DNA of 30,179 nucleotides, from NCBI GenBank assembly GCA_910586765.1, contig CAJUJJ010000033.1:1-30179 (forward strand). Reading direction: 5' to 3'. The DNA is from an uncultured Clostridia bacterium (GTDB lineage: Bacteria; Bacillota; Clostridia; Lachnospirales; Anaerotignaceae). Within the stretch, counting starts at the first letter, position 1. Each line of letters opens with the position of its first letter. Positions 14,837 to 22,761 of the stretch are shown here, one piece after another. The position numbers and the translations under genes are program-made. A model generated the notes under the pieces. That model saw only the letters and a program-made list of their open reading frames with translations, ran no database searches and was not told the DNA's origin.

Positions 14837-15378
14837 TTAGTCTGTCTGTTCTCTTTGTTTTTCTTCTATTTCATTGATAACCAAAATAGCTGCTAATACT
14901 TCCTCGTCCATCATAGCAAGCGTTTCCGTATAACTAATCCCTGCACCAGAACAATATGCTACATTAATTCGCTGCCTAAACCAGTGCTGGCTTGCAAGTT
15001 TTTTGCCTTTTCCTCAATTTCTTTTTTATCTTTCTGCAATTCTATTTTTAATTCTTCCCATTCTTCATATGTAAATTCTCCTGCAAGTTCATATACTTCT
15101 GACAAAGAAGCGGGAATTTTGTGTTTTACACCATCAATTTCTCCTATTGCCACTGCTGCTTTAATATCGCTTGCTAATATCAAATCTCCTACCGTTACAC
15201 CTGTTCCATCTCCTTTGATAGAACAGGCAGAAAGCAACCTACTTTCTACAATATGATGTTGTCCTCGTCTTTCTCTTTTTGTTACCTTTTTCCCTGTAGA
15301 TAATATCATCTCATTTGGATTGACGATTTCCGCCTCTATTACTTCATTTTCCACAACTACATTTTTTTCAATACTCAT
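14837..15378 (-). CDS. Tail assembly chaperone fusion made by -1 frameshift (lambda GT-like)
   Basis: Codons 1-127 of the 14959-15378 gene are read up to the slippery site at 14998-15004. A -1 shift then opens a frame of 53 further codons to a TAA at 14837-14839, giving about 180 residues. The extension begins LASQHWFRQRINVAYCSGAG and contains 'YTETLAMMDEEVLAAILVINEI', like the T part of tail chaperones. No start codon with a ribosome site serves this extension, so frameshifting is the way to express it. The fusion and the short form together should load the tape measure protein and tail tube subunits. Confidence 0.8.
14959..15378 (-). CDS. XkdN-like tail assembly chaperone, unshifted form
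   Basis: A 139-residue acidic protein starting MSIEKNVVVENEVIEAEIVN. It contains 'CSIKGDGTGVTVGDLILASD' and 'ELAGEFTYEEWEELKIELQ'. Place (between tail tube and tape measure), size and acidic nature fit XkdN/lambda G-type tail chaperones. It ends 'LQASTGLGSELM' 12 codons after the A_AAA_AAC slippery sequence. The start has AGGAGAAGAAGAAAT upstream. Most ribosomes would make this form and a minority the fusion, as in other tailed phages. Confidence 0.8.
   Translation of the reverse strand: MSIEKNVVVENEVIEAEIVNPNEMILSTGKKVTKRERRGQHHIVESRLLSACSIKGDGTGVTVGDLILASDIKAAVAIGEIDGVKHKIPASLSEVYELAGEFTYEEWEELKIELQKDKKEIEEKAKNLQASTGLGSELM
14998..15004 (-). promoter_or_regulatory. -1 ribosomal frameshift slippery heptamer
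   Basis: On the minus strand the bases read GC A_AAA_AAC with the heptamer in the correct phase (third base of an Ala codon, then Lys and Asn codons). This is a classic X_XXY_YYZ site. It lies near the 3' end of the chaperone gene just before the tape measure gene, the usual place in tailed phages. Confidence 0.85.
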
Positions 15379-15469
15379 ATTTCTTCTTCTCCTTTTTTTA
15401 ATACACCAAAATTTTTATTTTTTTATTTTAAGTAATTCTTACTATACTTTGTCATTTTAGCCGAAAATT

Positions 15470-15572
15470 TTCTTTTTTGTTTTGCAAAAACGCTAGTTTT
15501 TGCTTAAAAGTTCTTTGCTTCTTTCTTTCAAGAAAGAAGTAGGGGTTTAGGGGCAACGCCCCTAAGGTCTTA
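15470..15572. repeat. Hairpin-bearing intergenic repeat, copy 2
   Basis: Starts next to the stop codon of the tube gene (ends 15573). It has TTAGGGGC-N3-GCCCCTAA (15547-15565), CTTCTTTCTT-N2-AAGAAAGAAG (15518-15539) and GCAAAAAC-GCTA-GTTTTTGC (15484-15503). The middle about 35 bases match copy 1 (7310-7346) with very few changes. The outer hairpins keep their place but not their sequence. Confidence 0.75.
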
Positions 15573-16007
15573 CTATATTCTTTCTCTGTTAATGCTTTGC
15601 CAATTTATTTTATTTGTCATAGGTTTGTTGTTACCATCTGCTGTTTGACTATATCCATCAAATGTAACACTCGGGTATTTATATTTTTGTATGGTACCGT
15701 CTTTGTATGTTTTCGTAGTAAATATAATAAATTTGAGCGTTCCTCCTGTTTTTCTTTGATGCTCAATTTTCATATCTACTATTTTGTCATATGCTTCATT
15801 GATTTCTTGCCCTTCAATACTTCCTTTAAATCCCTGTTGATGCACTGTTCTCCATTCGTCTTCTTCATTCAAAGGATATTTTTTATCTTCTTCTGTAATT
15901 TCTTCTACACTCCATTTTAGCATTTCGGGCATTTTTTCCAAAACAGTACCATTTGCGTCAGTTATAACAATTTGTAGCTTTTTTCCCAATAATCCATCTT
16001 CAGCCAT
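15573..16007 (-). CDS. Tail tube protein (XkdM position)
   Basis: A 144-residue beta-rich protein starting MAEDGLLGKKLQIVITDANG. It contains 'HQQGFKGSIEGQEINEAYDK' and 'KYKYPSVTFDGYSQTADGNN', the look of tail tube proteins that follow the sheath gene in myophages (XkdM/DUF2001-like). The tube is the inner channel surrounded by sheath. Gene order sheath-tube-chaperone-tape measure is intact. The ribosome site (AGGAGGGAAAAAAGAT) is strong, as expected for an abundant protein. Confidence 0.8.
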   Translation of the reverse strand: MAEDGLLGKKLQIVITDANGTVLEKMPEMLKWSVEEITEEDKKYPLNEEDEWRTVHQQGFKGSIEGQEINEAYDKIVDMKIEHQRKTGGTLKFIIFTTKTYKDGTIQKYKYPSVTFDGYSQTADGNNKPMTNKINWQSINRERI

Positions 16008-16034
16008 ATCTTTTTTCCCTCCTTTTTTAAAATA

Positions 16035-17573
16035 TTACACTTCGGCATTTGTTCCTCCTGCAAAATTCAAAAGTACCCACTCTGCGGTATTAAAGTGTTT
16101 TACATTAATGTTTTGTAAAAATACATCAATATTGTTTGCACTTTCATCAAATGTAATGCTATAATCCTCTATTTTAGCACTATCTAATTCATTCACTGGT
16201 TGCTTTAACTGGTCAAAAAATGTCCTAATTCTAACTTCTGCATCTCTTTTCATTTTTGTTGTCATTGCTTTTCCCTGCCACTTTGCAGCCACAAAAAACA
16301 ATGTATTTTCTATCCAGCTATTCAACCTTCTTTTATTGACTTTTCTATTTTCATTATCTGTTATAATTTCTCCAGAAACATCTTTTATTGCTAGTGTATA
16401 ATCATTTCCCATTCTCCAACCCAAATTGCCTTGTCCTGTTTCAGAAGGCTTTAATGTAAAACAAGCAATTTGATTTTGATATAATAATCCTAATTGGTCG
16501 AAATCAAATAGTTCATCACTTCCGCTTATCCATGTACATTCTACAGCAAGCCCACTATTTTCTACATTTCCTGTAGCATGTACGATTGCAGACAAACACG
16601 CTCCACTAATTTCAGCACCAGTATTTGCTTTATAATTTCCTATTACTATTTGACAAAAATCAGTATCATATGTTTTTCTATATGCTATGGCTTCTTCTCC
16701 TGTCTGCCCAAATTTTAGTTTATTTGTGCCACAGTATGTCATATTGTTATATTTTTCTCCAAAAGCATACAATGCTTTGTCTGCTACTTCATTGCTAAAA
16801 CCAATATAACTAATATCTGTTACTTGCTTTCCTGCTAATTCCAGCAACTTCAATCCTGTTCTTTCTCCTGTACCACTGTCAAATGTACCAATATATTCTG
16901 TTGCTGTTACTGCTGCACCATTAGAACCTCCAGAAAGTTGTGTCTGTTCTATCACAGAAGGCTTTTTTTCTTGTGCTGTTTCTGCTGTACTTTCTAAATC
17001 CTTCAACACAAAATGATAACTTTTTTCATTGACTACTTTTACAGCATAATTTTCACTTTGTTCGTCCATTGTCAGCCCTTTGTATGTTTCATATCCATCT
17101 AAATCAGAATATAATTTCAATGTAAATGTTTCTTCCTTTTCTGCAATGACTTCTGCTGTAAATATATTGGCATATTCTCCTGGATATTTTGCACTGACTT
17201 TCAATGTAGGTACTGGTGTTTGCTGACTGTCTGTTAATGTCAAACTTGCTGTAGCATATCCTACCCCCAATATCCTTACAAATACTGCTTTTTTTGCCCT
17301 TGCCATATGTAAATGTGTTAAAAGCTGATTTCCTTTACAGCCTTTGTCGCTCATTTCTCCCAATACGGGACGCAATATTTCCGTCATTCTTTTTGTAGGC
17401 GTTTCACCACAATAAATGTATTCATTGATTGGTCCTCTGTCAAATTCTCCTACAAATCCTAATACAAAGTCAGGCATAGTAATATCATTTGATTGTGGTA
17501 CTGGCATTTCATTTACATAAATATCAGGAGGCATTGTTCTAATGTCCCCCGTAAATCCTCTTAATATTGGCAT
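16035..17573 (-). CDS. Tail sheath protein (XkdK-like)
   Basis: A 512-residue contractile sheath protein. The start 'GFTGDIRTMPPDIYVNEMPV' followed by 'VLGFVGEFDRGPINE' is typical of phage sheath N-termini. The middle has 'LKVSAKYPGEYANIFTAEVI' and 'TGLKLLELAGKQV'. The C-terminal domain includes 'GNLGWRMGNDYTLAIKDVSG', 'NRKVNKRRLNSWIENTLFF' and 'WQGKAMTTKMKRDAEVRIRT'. It proves a myovirus-type contractile tail. A good AGGAGG site lies upstream. Confidence 0.92.
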   Translation of the reverse strand: MPILRGFTGDIRTMPPDIYVNEMPVPQSNDITMPDFVLGFVGEFDRGPINEYIYCGETPTKRMTEILRPVLGEMSDKGCKGNQLLTHLHMARAKKAVFVRILGVGYATASLTLTDSQQTPVPTLKVSAKYPGEYANIFTAEVIAEKEETFTLKLYSDLDGYETYKGLTMDEQSENYAVKVVNEKSYHFVLKDLESTAETAQEKKPSVIEQTQLSGGSNGAAVTATEYIGTFDSGTGERTGLKLLELAGKQVTDISYIGFSNEVADKALYAFGEKYNNMTYCGTNKLKFGQTGEEAIAYRKTYDTDFCQIVIGNYKANTGAEISGACLSAIVHATGNVENSGLAVECTWISGSDELFDFDQLGLLYQNQIACFTLKPSETGQGNLGWRMGNDYTLAIKDVSGEIITDNENRKVNKRRLNSWIENTLFFVAAKWQGKAMTTKMKRDAEVRIRTFFDQLKQPVNELDSAKIEDYSITFDESANNIDVFLQNINVKHFNTAEWVLLNFAGGTNAEV

Positions 17574-17630
17574 TTGTAAACCTCCTTTAAAATACTTTTA
17601 AAACATTTTTAAATGCCTTTTAAACACATT

Positions 17631-18182
17631 TTAAATATTTTTTATTTTTCCTGTAAAATTCATTTGTTCCGTTTTGTCAACAATTTCTTCTGTTAATAGT
17701 TTTGCACTGCATTGCCATGTTTGATTGACCTGCCATAAATCTGTGTCACCTTCTGGCGGTGCAGGAGGATACATTAAAAATATATCCATATTCTCTAGCC
17801 ATTTGTCCCCTTCTAATTTCAATGTATTTTCTCTTTCCAAGTAATTTATAAACTTTGTAGATAACATTTGTGCAATGCCTTTTTTATTCGCAAAAAAACT
17901 AATCTGTATGACATATTCTATTCTTAATGTTTCTGTTGCTATTGTAAATTGATTGTTGTTATCGTTTTTTATTACTTTATGTGGTACAAATTCCCTCATC
18001 AATCCCTTTTCAGAACTTGCTGATACAAAAGAAATATTCGCTGCATTTTTATTTTGTTTTCTGTAGCTGTCCGCGGTAGGGAAATCATCAAATACTAAAA
18101 AATCTTGTCCATGTACTGTTTTAATTGCTTTTTTCAGTGTTTCATATACCAGTACAAGAGGGTCTCTTATCTTTTCCATCAA
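17631..18182 (-). CDS. Tail terminator-like connector protein (XkdJ position)
   Basis: A 183-residue protein located directly before the sheath gene. It has 'VYETLKKAIKTVHGQDFLVF', 'ADSYRKQNKNAANISFVSAS', a beta segment 'TLRIEYVIQISFFANKKGIA' and 'WQVNQTWQCSAKLLT'. This helix-then-beta arrangement and the position fit tail terminator proteins that cap the tail tube and sheath before head joining. The ATGA overlap with the upstream gp10-like gene (18179-18182) suggests coupling. The family assignment is by position and pattern. Confidence 0.65.
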   Translation of the reverse strand: MMEKIRDPLVLVYETLKKAIKTVHGQDFLVFDDFPTADSYRKQNKNAANISFVSASSEKGLMREFVPHKVIKNDNNNQFTIATETLRIEYVIQISFFANKKGIAQMLSTKFINYLERENTLKLEGDKWLENMDIFLMYPPAPPEGDTDLWQVNQTWQCSAKLLTEEIVDKTEQMNFTGKIKNI

Positions 18183-18778
18183 AATCCCCCTTGACCAAAG
18201 TTTGCCATATTTTCCGCAATACCGTTTTTAATATCTTCTGCAATTTCTTCTTTGTTTTCTACTACAGAAGGTCTTAAATACGGTCTTGGTGGTATATTTT
18301 TTCTTGCTGAACCATACTCTTGTGCTGCACCATATGTCGCAATATCACTTGGTTTTTTATTTTTTCTTTTTTTGTTTTGTTTTTTTTCTCCATTTTTTCC
18401 TTTTGCTACACCAATATATACATTGCCTTGTGTTATTTGGCTTTTATCTATTGTAATGGCTTGTCTTAATGCTCCTGTATCAACTAAAGGGCTGTCATCT
18501 GCTGTACTGCTTGGTTCAAAACTGCCGTATTTTTTTAAATATTCTTTTCCAGATTTTTTTACATTTCCCTTTTCTGATAAATATTTTCTTTTTACAGTTT
18601 GTGGTTTTAATGTTTGCCATGCTGGATATTCTCCTACACTTGGTTGATAGGTACCTAGTTTTACCTTTGCAGTACCCATTACTCTTATTCCTGCCTGTTT
18701 TAAACCATTTTGAGCACCTTGCTGTATCACTTCTTCTATGCTTATGATTGTTTTTATCAGCTTTTCAAAATCACTCAC
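18179..18778 (-). CDS. HK97 gp10-like head-tail joining protein
   Basis: A 199-residue protein of the HK97 gp10/XkdI family. It has an N-terminal helix, 'AGIRVMGTAKVKLG', 'YPAWQTLKPQTVKRKYLSEKG', then 'SPLVDTGALRQAITI' and 'AAQEYGSARKNIPPRPYLRP', the family hallmark. It starts at GTG (18778) after AAGGAGG. A Lys-rich run 'KKQNKKRKNKK' near residue 135 is an insert for the family and may bind DNA. It acts as a neck or tail completion protein. Confidence 0.85.
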   Translation of the reverse strand: MSDFEKLIKTIISIEEVIQQGAQNGLKQAGIRVMGTAKVKLGTYQPSVGEYPAWQTLKPQTVKRKYLSEKGNVKKSGKEYLKKYGSFEPSSTADDSPLVDTGALRQAITIDKSQITQGNVYIGVAKGKNGEKKQNKKRKNKKPSDIATYGAAQEYGSARKNIPPRPYLRPSVVENKEEIAEDIKNGIAENMANFGQGGF

Positions 18779-18826
18779 TACAAAAACCTCCTTAGTAAGT
18801 AGTTCCTTAGTGAATTACTTCAATGT

Positions 18827-19303
18827 TTATAATATTTTTTTTGCCTTGTATTGTCTGCAAAGTAATGTTTCTCCCATAACAATAGGCAATATTTCAAACA
18901 CAATATATTCTTCTTTTTGATATACTACTCTGTCACCTGTACGAATATTGCTTTGTTGTCCTCTCACCGGCAAGACAGCCGGACAGCACGGAGTGCTGGC
19001 TTTTGACGTAGTCAAAAGTGATTGACTTATTTCTGCAAATTCAAAATATTTTTCTGCATTATTTCCTAACTCCATATTATTCGCAATTTCTCCTGCTGCT
19101 CCTTTTTCAGAAGCCAATGTCATAGGAATTATTTTTATTGTACTTTCTGTTACATTGTCATTTTCTCCTATGTCGCAAATACCAAGCTGTTCTGTATCTC
19201 CTGTTTTCTGTAATAATGTAATTTCTATTTCACAACCCATTTTCTGAAATGTTTGTAGCTTTTTTAATACTACCTTTGCTATATCTACCTGCATCAGCAC
19301 CAA
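18827..19303 (-). CDS. Head-tail connector protein with in-frame hairpin insert
   Basis: A 158-residue protein between the other connector genes, so a head completion or neck role (XkdH position) is likely; no domain is certain. Beta segments 'CEIEITLLQKTGDTEQLGIC' and 'STIKIIPMTLASEKG' and the ending 'GDRVVYQKEEYIVFEILPIV' fit a small neck barrel. Residues about 95-115 ('TTSKASTPCCPAVLPVRGQ') come from a G+C-rich hairpin cluster (18965-19018), unlike the rest in composition and codon use. It is probably an inserted element that kept the frame. The gene overlaps the upstream gene by 10 bases. Confidence 0.55.
   Translation of the reverse strand: MVLMQVDIAKVVLKKLQTFQKMGCEIEITLLQKTGDTEQLGICDIGENDNVTESTIKIIPMTLASEKGAAGEIANNMELGNNAEKYFEFAEISQSLLTTSKASTPCCPAVLPVRGQQSNIRTGDRVVYQKEEYIVFEILPIVMGETLLCRQYKAKKIL
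18965..19018. repeat. Hairpin cluster inside connector gene
   Basis: CTTTTGAC-GTA-GTCAAAAG (19000-19018) and CAGCAC-N3-GTGCTG (18984-18998), plus a CCGG-N8-CCGG pair, in a G+C-rich island within AT-rich coding DNA. It looks like a REP-type or small mobile palindromic element inserted in frame. Confidence 0.6.
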
Positions 19304-19851
19304 CTCCCCACAATATTGCCCCTTATACTATCAAAAAATAGCTGTTTTTTGTCCTTTGCCATATCAAGTATCATTTCTTTCCCATTTTTTCCATCTTCAA
19401 ATGTCAATTCCAATCCTCGCCCTAATTTCATTGTTTTTAAATTACCATCTGTAATGCCTTGTTCTGTCATTTCTAATGCTTTTTTCTCCAACAAATCACC
19501 ATAACAAAAACTATAAAATAAATATAATTCACTTTCTGGTATTTCTGTTATTTTTCTGTCTGCATAGTACAAAAATGAAATTGTTCCATAATAACCAGTT
19601 TTCAAAACAATGCAATTTCCTACAATAGCATACTTTTCTAGTCCCTTATACCAGGTTTGATAATCTTCAGGAAGGGCATATAATTTTTGCCCTTCCACAA
19701 TATCTATATCACATTGCTTTATAATAGGCTTTTTTCTGGAATAAAATTTTAAAGCAGTGTTGACACTGTTTTGTATTTCTTTTTCTGTAAAAAAATAAGG
19801 CTTTTCATTATCTTTGCTGTATTGCCTAAACTCTTTTATAAAATTTTTCAT
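19294..19851 (-). CDS. Head-tail adaptor-like protein
   Basis: A 185-residue protein. The helical start 'FIKEFRQYSKDN' and 'FFTEKEIQNSVNTALKFYSR' is followed by 'VEGQKLYALPEDYQTWYKGLE' and 'ESELYLFYSFCYGDLLEKKALEM'. The pattern 'v..gq..Y.LP.d' near the start of a protein after the capsid gene is common in adaptor proteins of the gp6/gp15 type that sit below the portal. The ATG at 19851 has AGGA 7 bases upstream; a TTG at 19869 overlapping the previous stop and an ATG at 19857 are alternatives. Its 3' end overlaps the next gene. Confidence 0.6.
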   Translation of the reverse strand: MKNFIKEFRQYSKDNEKPYFFTEKEIQNSVNTALKFYSRKKPIIKQCDIDIVEGQKLYALPEDYQTWYKGLEKYAIVGNCIVLKTGYYGTISFLYYADRKITEIPESELYLFYSFCYGDLLEKKALEMTEQGITDGNLKTMKLGRGLELTFEDGKNGKEMILDMAKDKKQLFFDSIRGNIVGSWC

Positions 19852-19865
19852 TATCATTTCCTGTC

Positions 19866-20000
19866 TCAATTTTCTTCTTTTTGCTGTTCTTTGTTTTGTT
19901 CTGTATTTTCTTCTATTTCTGTTGGTGTTTGATACATCTCACAAGGATATATTATTTGTCCTGTGATAGCATCTTTTTCATATCCTTTTGCAATTTTCAC
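19866..20000 (-). CDS. 44-residue small head-region protein
   Basis: A small GTG-start gene with AAGGAG 8 bases upstream. The peptide begins VKIAKGYEKDAITGQIIYPC and ends in a Glu/Gln/Lys-rich tail. It fills the gap between the capsid gene and the adaptor gene and its TGA overlaps the region of the next start, so it looks like a genuine coupled gene. I do not recognise it. Short proteins here can be head decoration or just linkers; nothing in it decides this. Confidence 0.6.
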   Translation of the reverse strand: MKIAKGYEKDAITGQIIYPCEMYQTPTEIEENTEQNKEQQKEEN

Positions 20001-20030
20001 GTTTATTACTCCTTTTTTAATTTCACTATT

Positions 20031-22556
20031 TCAATGTTCTTTATTGTAGAATTTTATTGTTCTAAATGGTGGGTGATATTGCTTTTTGTTTTCGTCAATC
20101 ACTAAAGGCGTATTAATAGCAATTTGCTGTGTTGCAAAATACATTTTTGCAGAAGTATACTGTCCATCTTTTGCAATATGAGGGTGAGGTCCTTCCAATT
20201 CATAAGGGCTTCCCATACCCACTCTAACCGCATTTTTTTTGCCCAACAATATTCTGCTGTCACCAGCTGCCCACGGTATATTATGCTCTCCTAAATCAAT
20301 ACCATTTCTTTTAGCAAAATAGCCTTCGCCGCCTAAACTTGTACCATTTGGAGAAGCCTTTTGATAAAACAATTCTGCTTGTTTCAGCATTGTCATAGCA
20401 TTTAAACTTCCTATACAAAAATCTGGTGTAACATATCTTGGAGCACTTCCCATATAAGCCTTTTGTGTATCTATCAATTCTAATAGACTGTTGTAATATC
20501 TTGCTGGATAGTTTTCTAATGCTTTTGGTATTGCTAAATTAAAATACACAATATTCGTCGCATAGCTGTAGCTTATTTTAGGCAATGCCGTTTTACTCAT
20601 TGCCTCTTTTTTAAAGTAGATACAACTGTTTTCAAAATCAACAGCATAATCTGCTTCTTTGCCTTGTTTGTCTGCAATAAAACCTTTAGAACGTATAAAA
20701 ATACCTTCTGTTAATGTTTTTCCGCTGCTATTTTCTACAGTAATACCATTAATAAAATCTTCTTGTTTTCTTCCATATTGGTCTAACCATACTGTTTTTC
20801 TAGGTCTTACAATAGGAGCAACACATACCGCACTAAGAGGAGAAGCATTTCCACACAATAAATTAACTTTCCATTTTGCATTGCTACCTTCTGGTATATT
20901 TACTCCTTCTGTCAATTCCTCCACTTCACTTGCTGCAACTGCTTCTTTTACCACTTCTTTTGCTCCATATTCGTCTGCCCTTGCTAACATTTCTGTAGAA
21001 ATCATTCTATCAATTACCCTTTGAAATCTGTTTGCAATACTTGCTGCATTTGCTGCTATCACATCATATCTCATAGGGCCGCTTAACAATTCCTTCTGTG
21101 CTTCTTTTGTTACAATAAAGCCTTTTTTGAGCCATTGTGCCCCAAATTCCAATAAAAATGTTTGTATATTTTCCGTTGGAATACTGTCTAATTCTCCTAT
21201 AGCAAAATCCTCTTCACTGTATAAATCGTGGCTCTGAAACTCTACAGGCATTTTGTATGTACTTCCACTAAATCCTTCTACCATACACAACTGCAAAAAT
21301 TGTATATCCTGCCATGCTTGTTTTAATATCGCAAGTGAAATATTTGCTGACTGTGCAAATTCCCCTGTAGAAGCAATAGCTGGTGCAGTTTCATCTAAAT
21401 ATACACTTTTTTCTTTTTCCAGTGCATCTAAAAATGCCTTAGTATTCTTATCTTTTTTCCTTTCCATACTTTTTAATACACTATCTACAATAGCATTGTT
21501 TGCTTTTCTAAGTGCTTTATCTACAAAAAAGCTGTTGTCTTTTTTCTGCAACTCTTTGTCCATTTCTTCCATAATGCCATCTAATATGGAATATTCTTTT
21601 CCTTCTGTTACTATCGCTTTTGTTTTTCCTTCTTCTTTTGTTATGCCCAATTCATTCAATTTTTTGCCAATTTCTAATTCATCTATAAATGCCTTTTCTC
21701 TTTTCAAAAAATTAGTGGCATTTTCTTTGTTATCAATGTGTTCCCCTTTTTTCAATATTGCCTCTTTTACATTTTTGGTATAATTTAGTTTTTCCACTTC
21801 ATCAAAAAGATATTGTTGTGCTTGTTCTTTTTGTTTTTTTGCTTCCATTTCATCTGTAATTGCCTGCATTTGTTTTTTTGCTTCTTCTGTTTGCTTTTTG
21901 AGTGCTATCACACTGTCACAAAGCATTATTTCGCTTTCTTCTGCTTCTTTGTTTTGCTCTTTCCATTTTTCTAGTTCCTTCAAATTCATATCAAAAAAAT
22001 TCATATTTTCCTCCTCTATATCATCTAATACAATGGGCAACTGTAAAGCACTTTTTTCTGCTGGATTTAGCACCACGTCCCAAGTATACAATTTTAATTT
22101 TTTTGCTATCTGCACTGTTTTTCCATTTCTTTTTTCTCTTTTAGAACTTCCCCTCATTCTGTTTGAAAATCCTATAGGCAAACCATTATCTAAAAATGTT
22201 TTGACTTGCCTTCCCATTTCGGTATCAAGAGGCATATATTCTGCCCATACATTGTTTTGTTCATCAATATAAGCATCTCTAAATTTCACAGCACTGTGAG
22301 GAATAGAAGTCGTAAAATAAATATTGCCGTCTGTTCCTCTGTAGGGCTTAGGGTGGGGGTGTTCTCCTGCATAGGGAAATCCTTCTTCTTTCAGTTTTTC
22401 CAGTGCATCTTGATATACTTGTTTTGGGTATACTCTGTTATTTCCATTTAAAAAATCTACTCTAGCTACTATTTGCTTGTACCAGCCGCTTTTTTCCCCT
22501 TGTGCATCTAATATTGCCTCCGCCTTTTCTATATAAAAATCAGCTTCTTTTTCCAT
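20031..22556 (-). CDS. Fused prohead protease, scaffold and major capsid protein
   Basis: An 841-residue protein. Residues 1-180 resemble T4 gp21-type (S80) prohead proteases: 'GEHPHP' (64-69, with a candidate catalytic His), 'HSAVKFRDAYID', 'DTEMGRQVKTFLDNG' and 'IGFSNRMRG' with candidate Ser131. Residues about 185-385 are a Glu/Lys/Gln-rich coiled coil, as in scaffolds. Residues about 395-841 look like a major capsid protein: long N-terminal helices, 'MISTEMLARADEYGAKE', and the ending 'NIPWAAGDSRILLGKKNAVR' with 'SAKMYFATQQIAINTPLVI'. These are usually separate genes. No other capsid or protease gene is visible. A strong internal start at residue 185 could also give scaffold-capsid alone. 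The main start has AAGGAG 8 bases upstream. Confidence 0.8.
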   Translation of the reverse strand: MEKEADFYIEKAEAILDAQGEKSGWYKQIVARVDFLNGNNRVYPKQVYQDALEKLKEEGFPYAGEHPHPKPYRGTDGNIYFTTSIPHSAVKFRDAYIDEQNNVWAEYMPLDTEMGRQVKTFLDNGLPIGFSNRMRGSSKREKRNGKTVQIAKKLKLYTWDVVLNPAEKSALQLPIVLDDIEEENMNFFDMNLKELEKWKEQNKEAEESEIMLCDSVIALKKQTEEAKKQMQAITDEMEAKKQKEQAQQYLFDEVEKLNYTKNVKEAILKKGEHIDNKENATNFLKREKAFIDELEIGKKLNELGITKEEGKTKAIVTEGKEYSILDGIMEEMDKELQKKDNSFFVDKALRKANNAIVDSVLKSMERKKDKNTKAFLDALEKEKSVYLDETAPAIASTGEFAQSANISLAILKQAWQDIQFLQLCMVEGFSGSTYKMPVEFQSHDLYSEEDFAIGELDSIPTENIQTFLLEFGAQWLKKGFIVTKEAQKELLSGPMRYDVIAANAASIANRFQRVIDRMISTEMLARADEYGAKEVVKEAVAASEVEELTEGVNIPEGSNAKWKVNLLCGNASPLSAVCVAPIVRPRKTVWLDQYGRKQEDFINGITVENSSGKTLTEGIFIRSKGFIADKQGKEADYAVDFENSCIYFKKEAMSKTALPKISYSYATNIVYFNLAIPKALENYPARYYNSLLELIDTQKAYMGSAPRYVTPDFCIGSLNAMTMLKQAELFYQKASPNGTSLGGEGYFAKRNGIDLGEHNIPWAAGDSRILLGKKNAVRVGMGSPYELEGPHPHIAKDGQYTSAKMYFATQQIAINTPLVIDENKKQYHPPFRTIKFYNKEH
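22002..22016 (-). promoter_or_regulatory. Internal ribosome site and start for scaffold-capsid product
   Basis: On the minus strand GAGGAGG (22016-22010) lies 5 bases before an in-frame ATG (22004-22002, Met185). The site sits exactly at the join of the protease and scaffold parts. It would give a 657-residue scaffold-capsid protein in addition to the full fusion, like the nested scaffold start of lambda. Confidence 0.65.
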
Positions 22557-22655
22557 TTTCGTTACTCCTTTATATTCAGACCACGTTTAAAACCCGTTTA
22601 ACTTTTTTTCTATTCGTTTAACTTTTTTTCACTGATACTTTTTATGTCTAATGAA

Positions 22656-22677
22656 AAAAGCGTCTTAAAACGCTTTT
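22656..22677 (-). terminator. Intrinsic terminator upstream of capsid gene
   Basis: AAAAGCGT-N6-ACGCTTTT, followed on the minus strand by a T-tract (22654-22659 on plus as A's). It lies between the portal/immunity-like genes and the capsid fusion gene, in the direction of late transcription. The rest of the 205-base gap holds a direct repeat of CGTTTAACTTTTTTTC (about 22599-22630) and runs of TTTTAAA; no gene is seen. Confidence 0.7.
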
Positions 22678-22761
22678 AAATGCCTTTTAAAACACTTTTA
22701 AATTTTTGTACAAAAAAAGAACCGTTTAATGACTTGTTCAGGTCAAAATATTATTTCTCTT

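Noticed and set aside
14705..14896. Plus-strand open frame of 63 codons.
   Set aside because: It is antisense to the frameshift extension and to the hairpin element, has no plausible ribosome site, and its sequence looks like read-through of repeat DNA.
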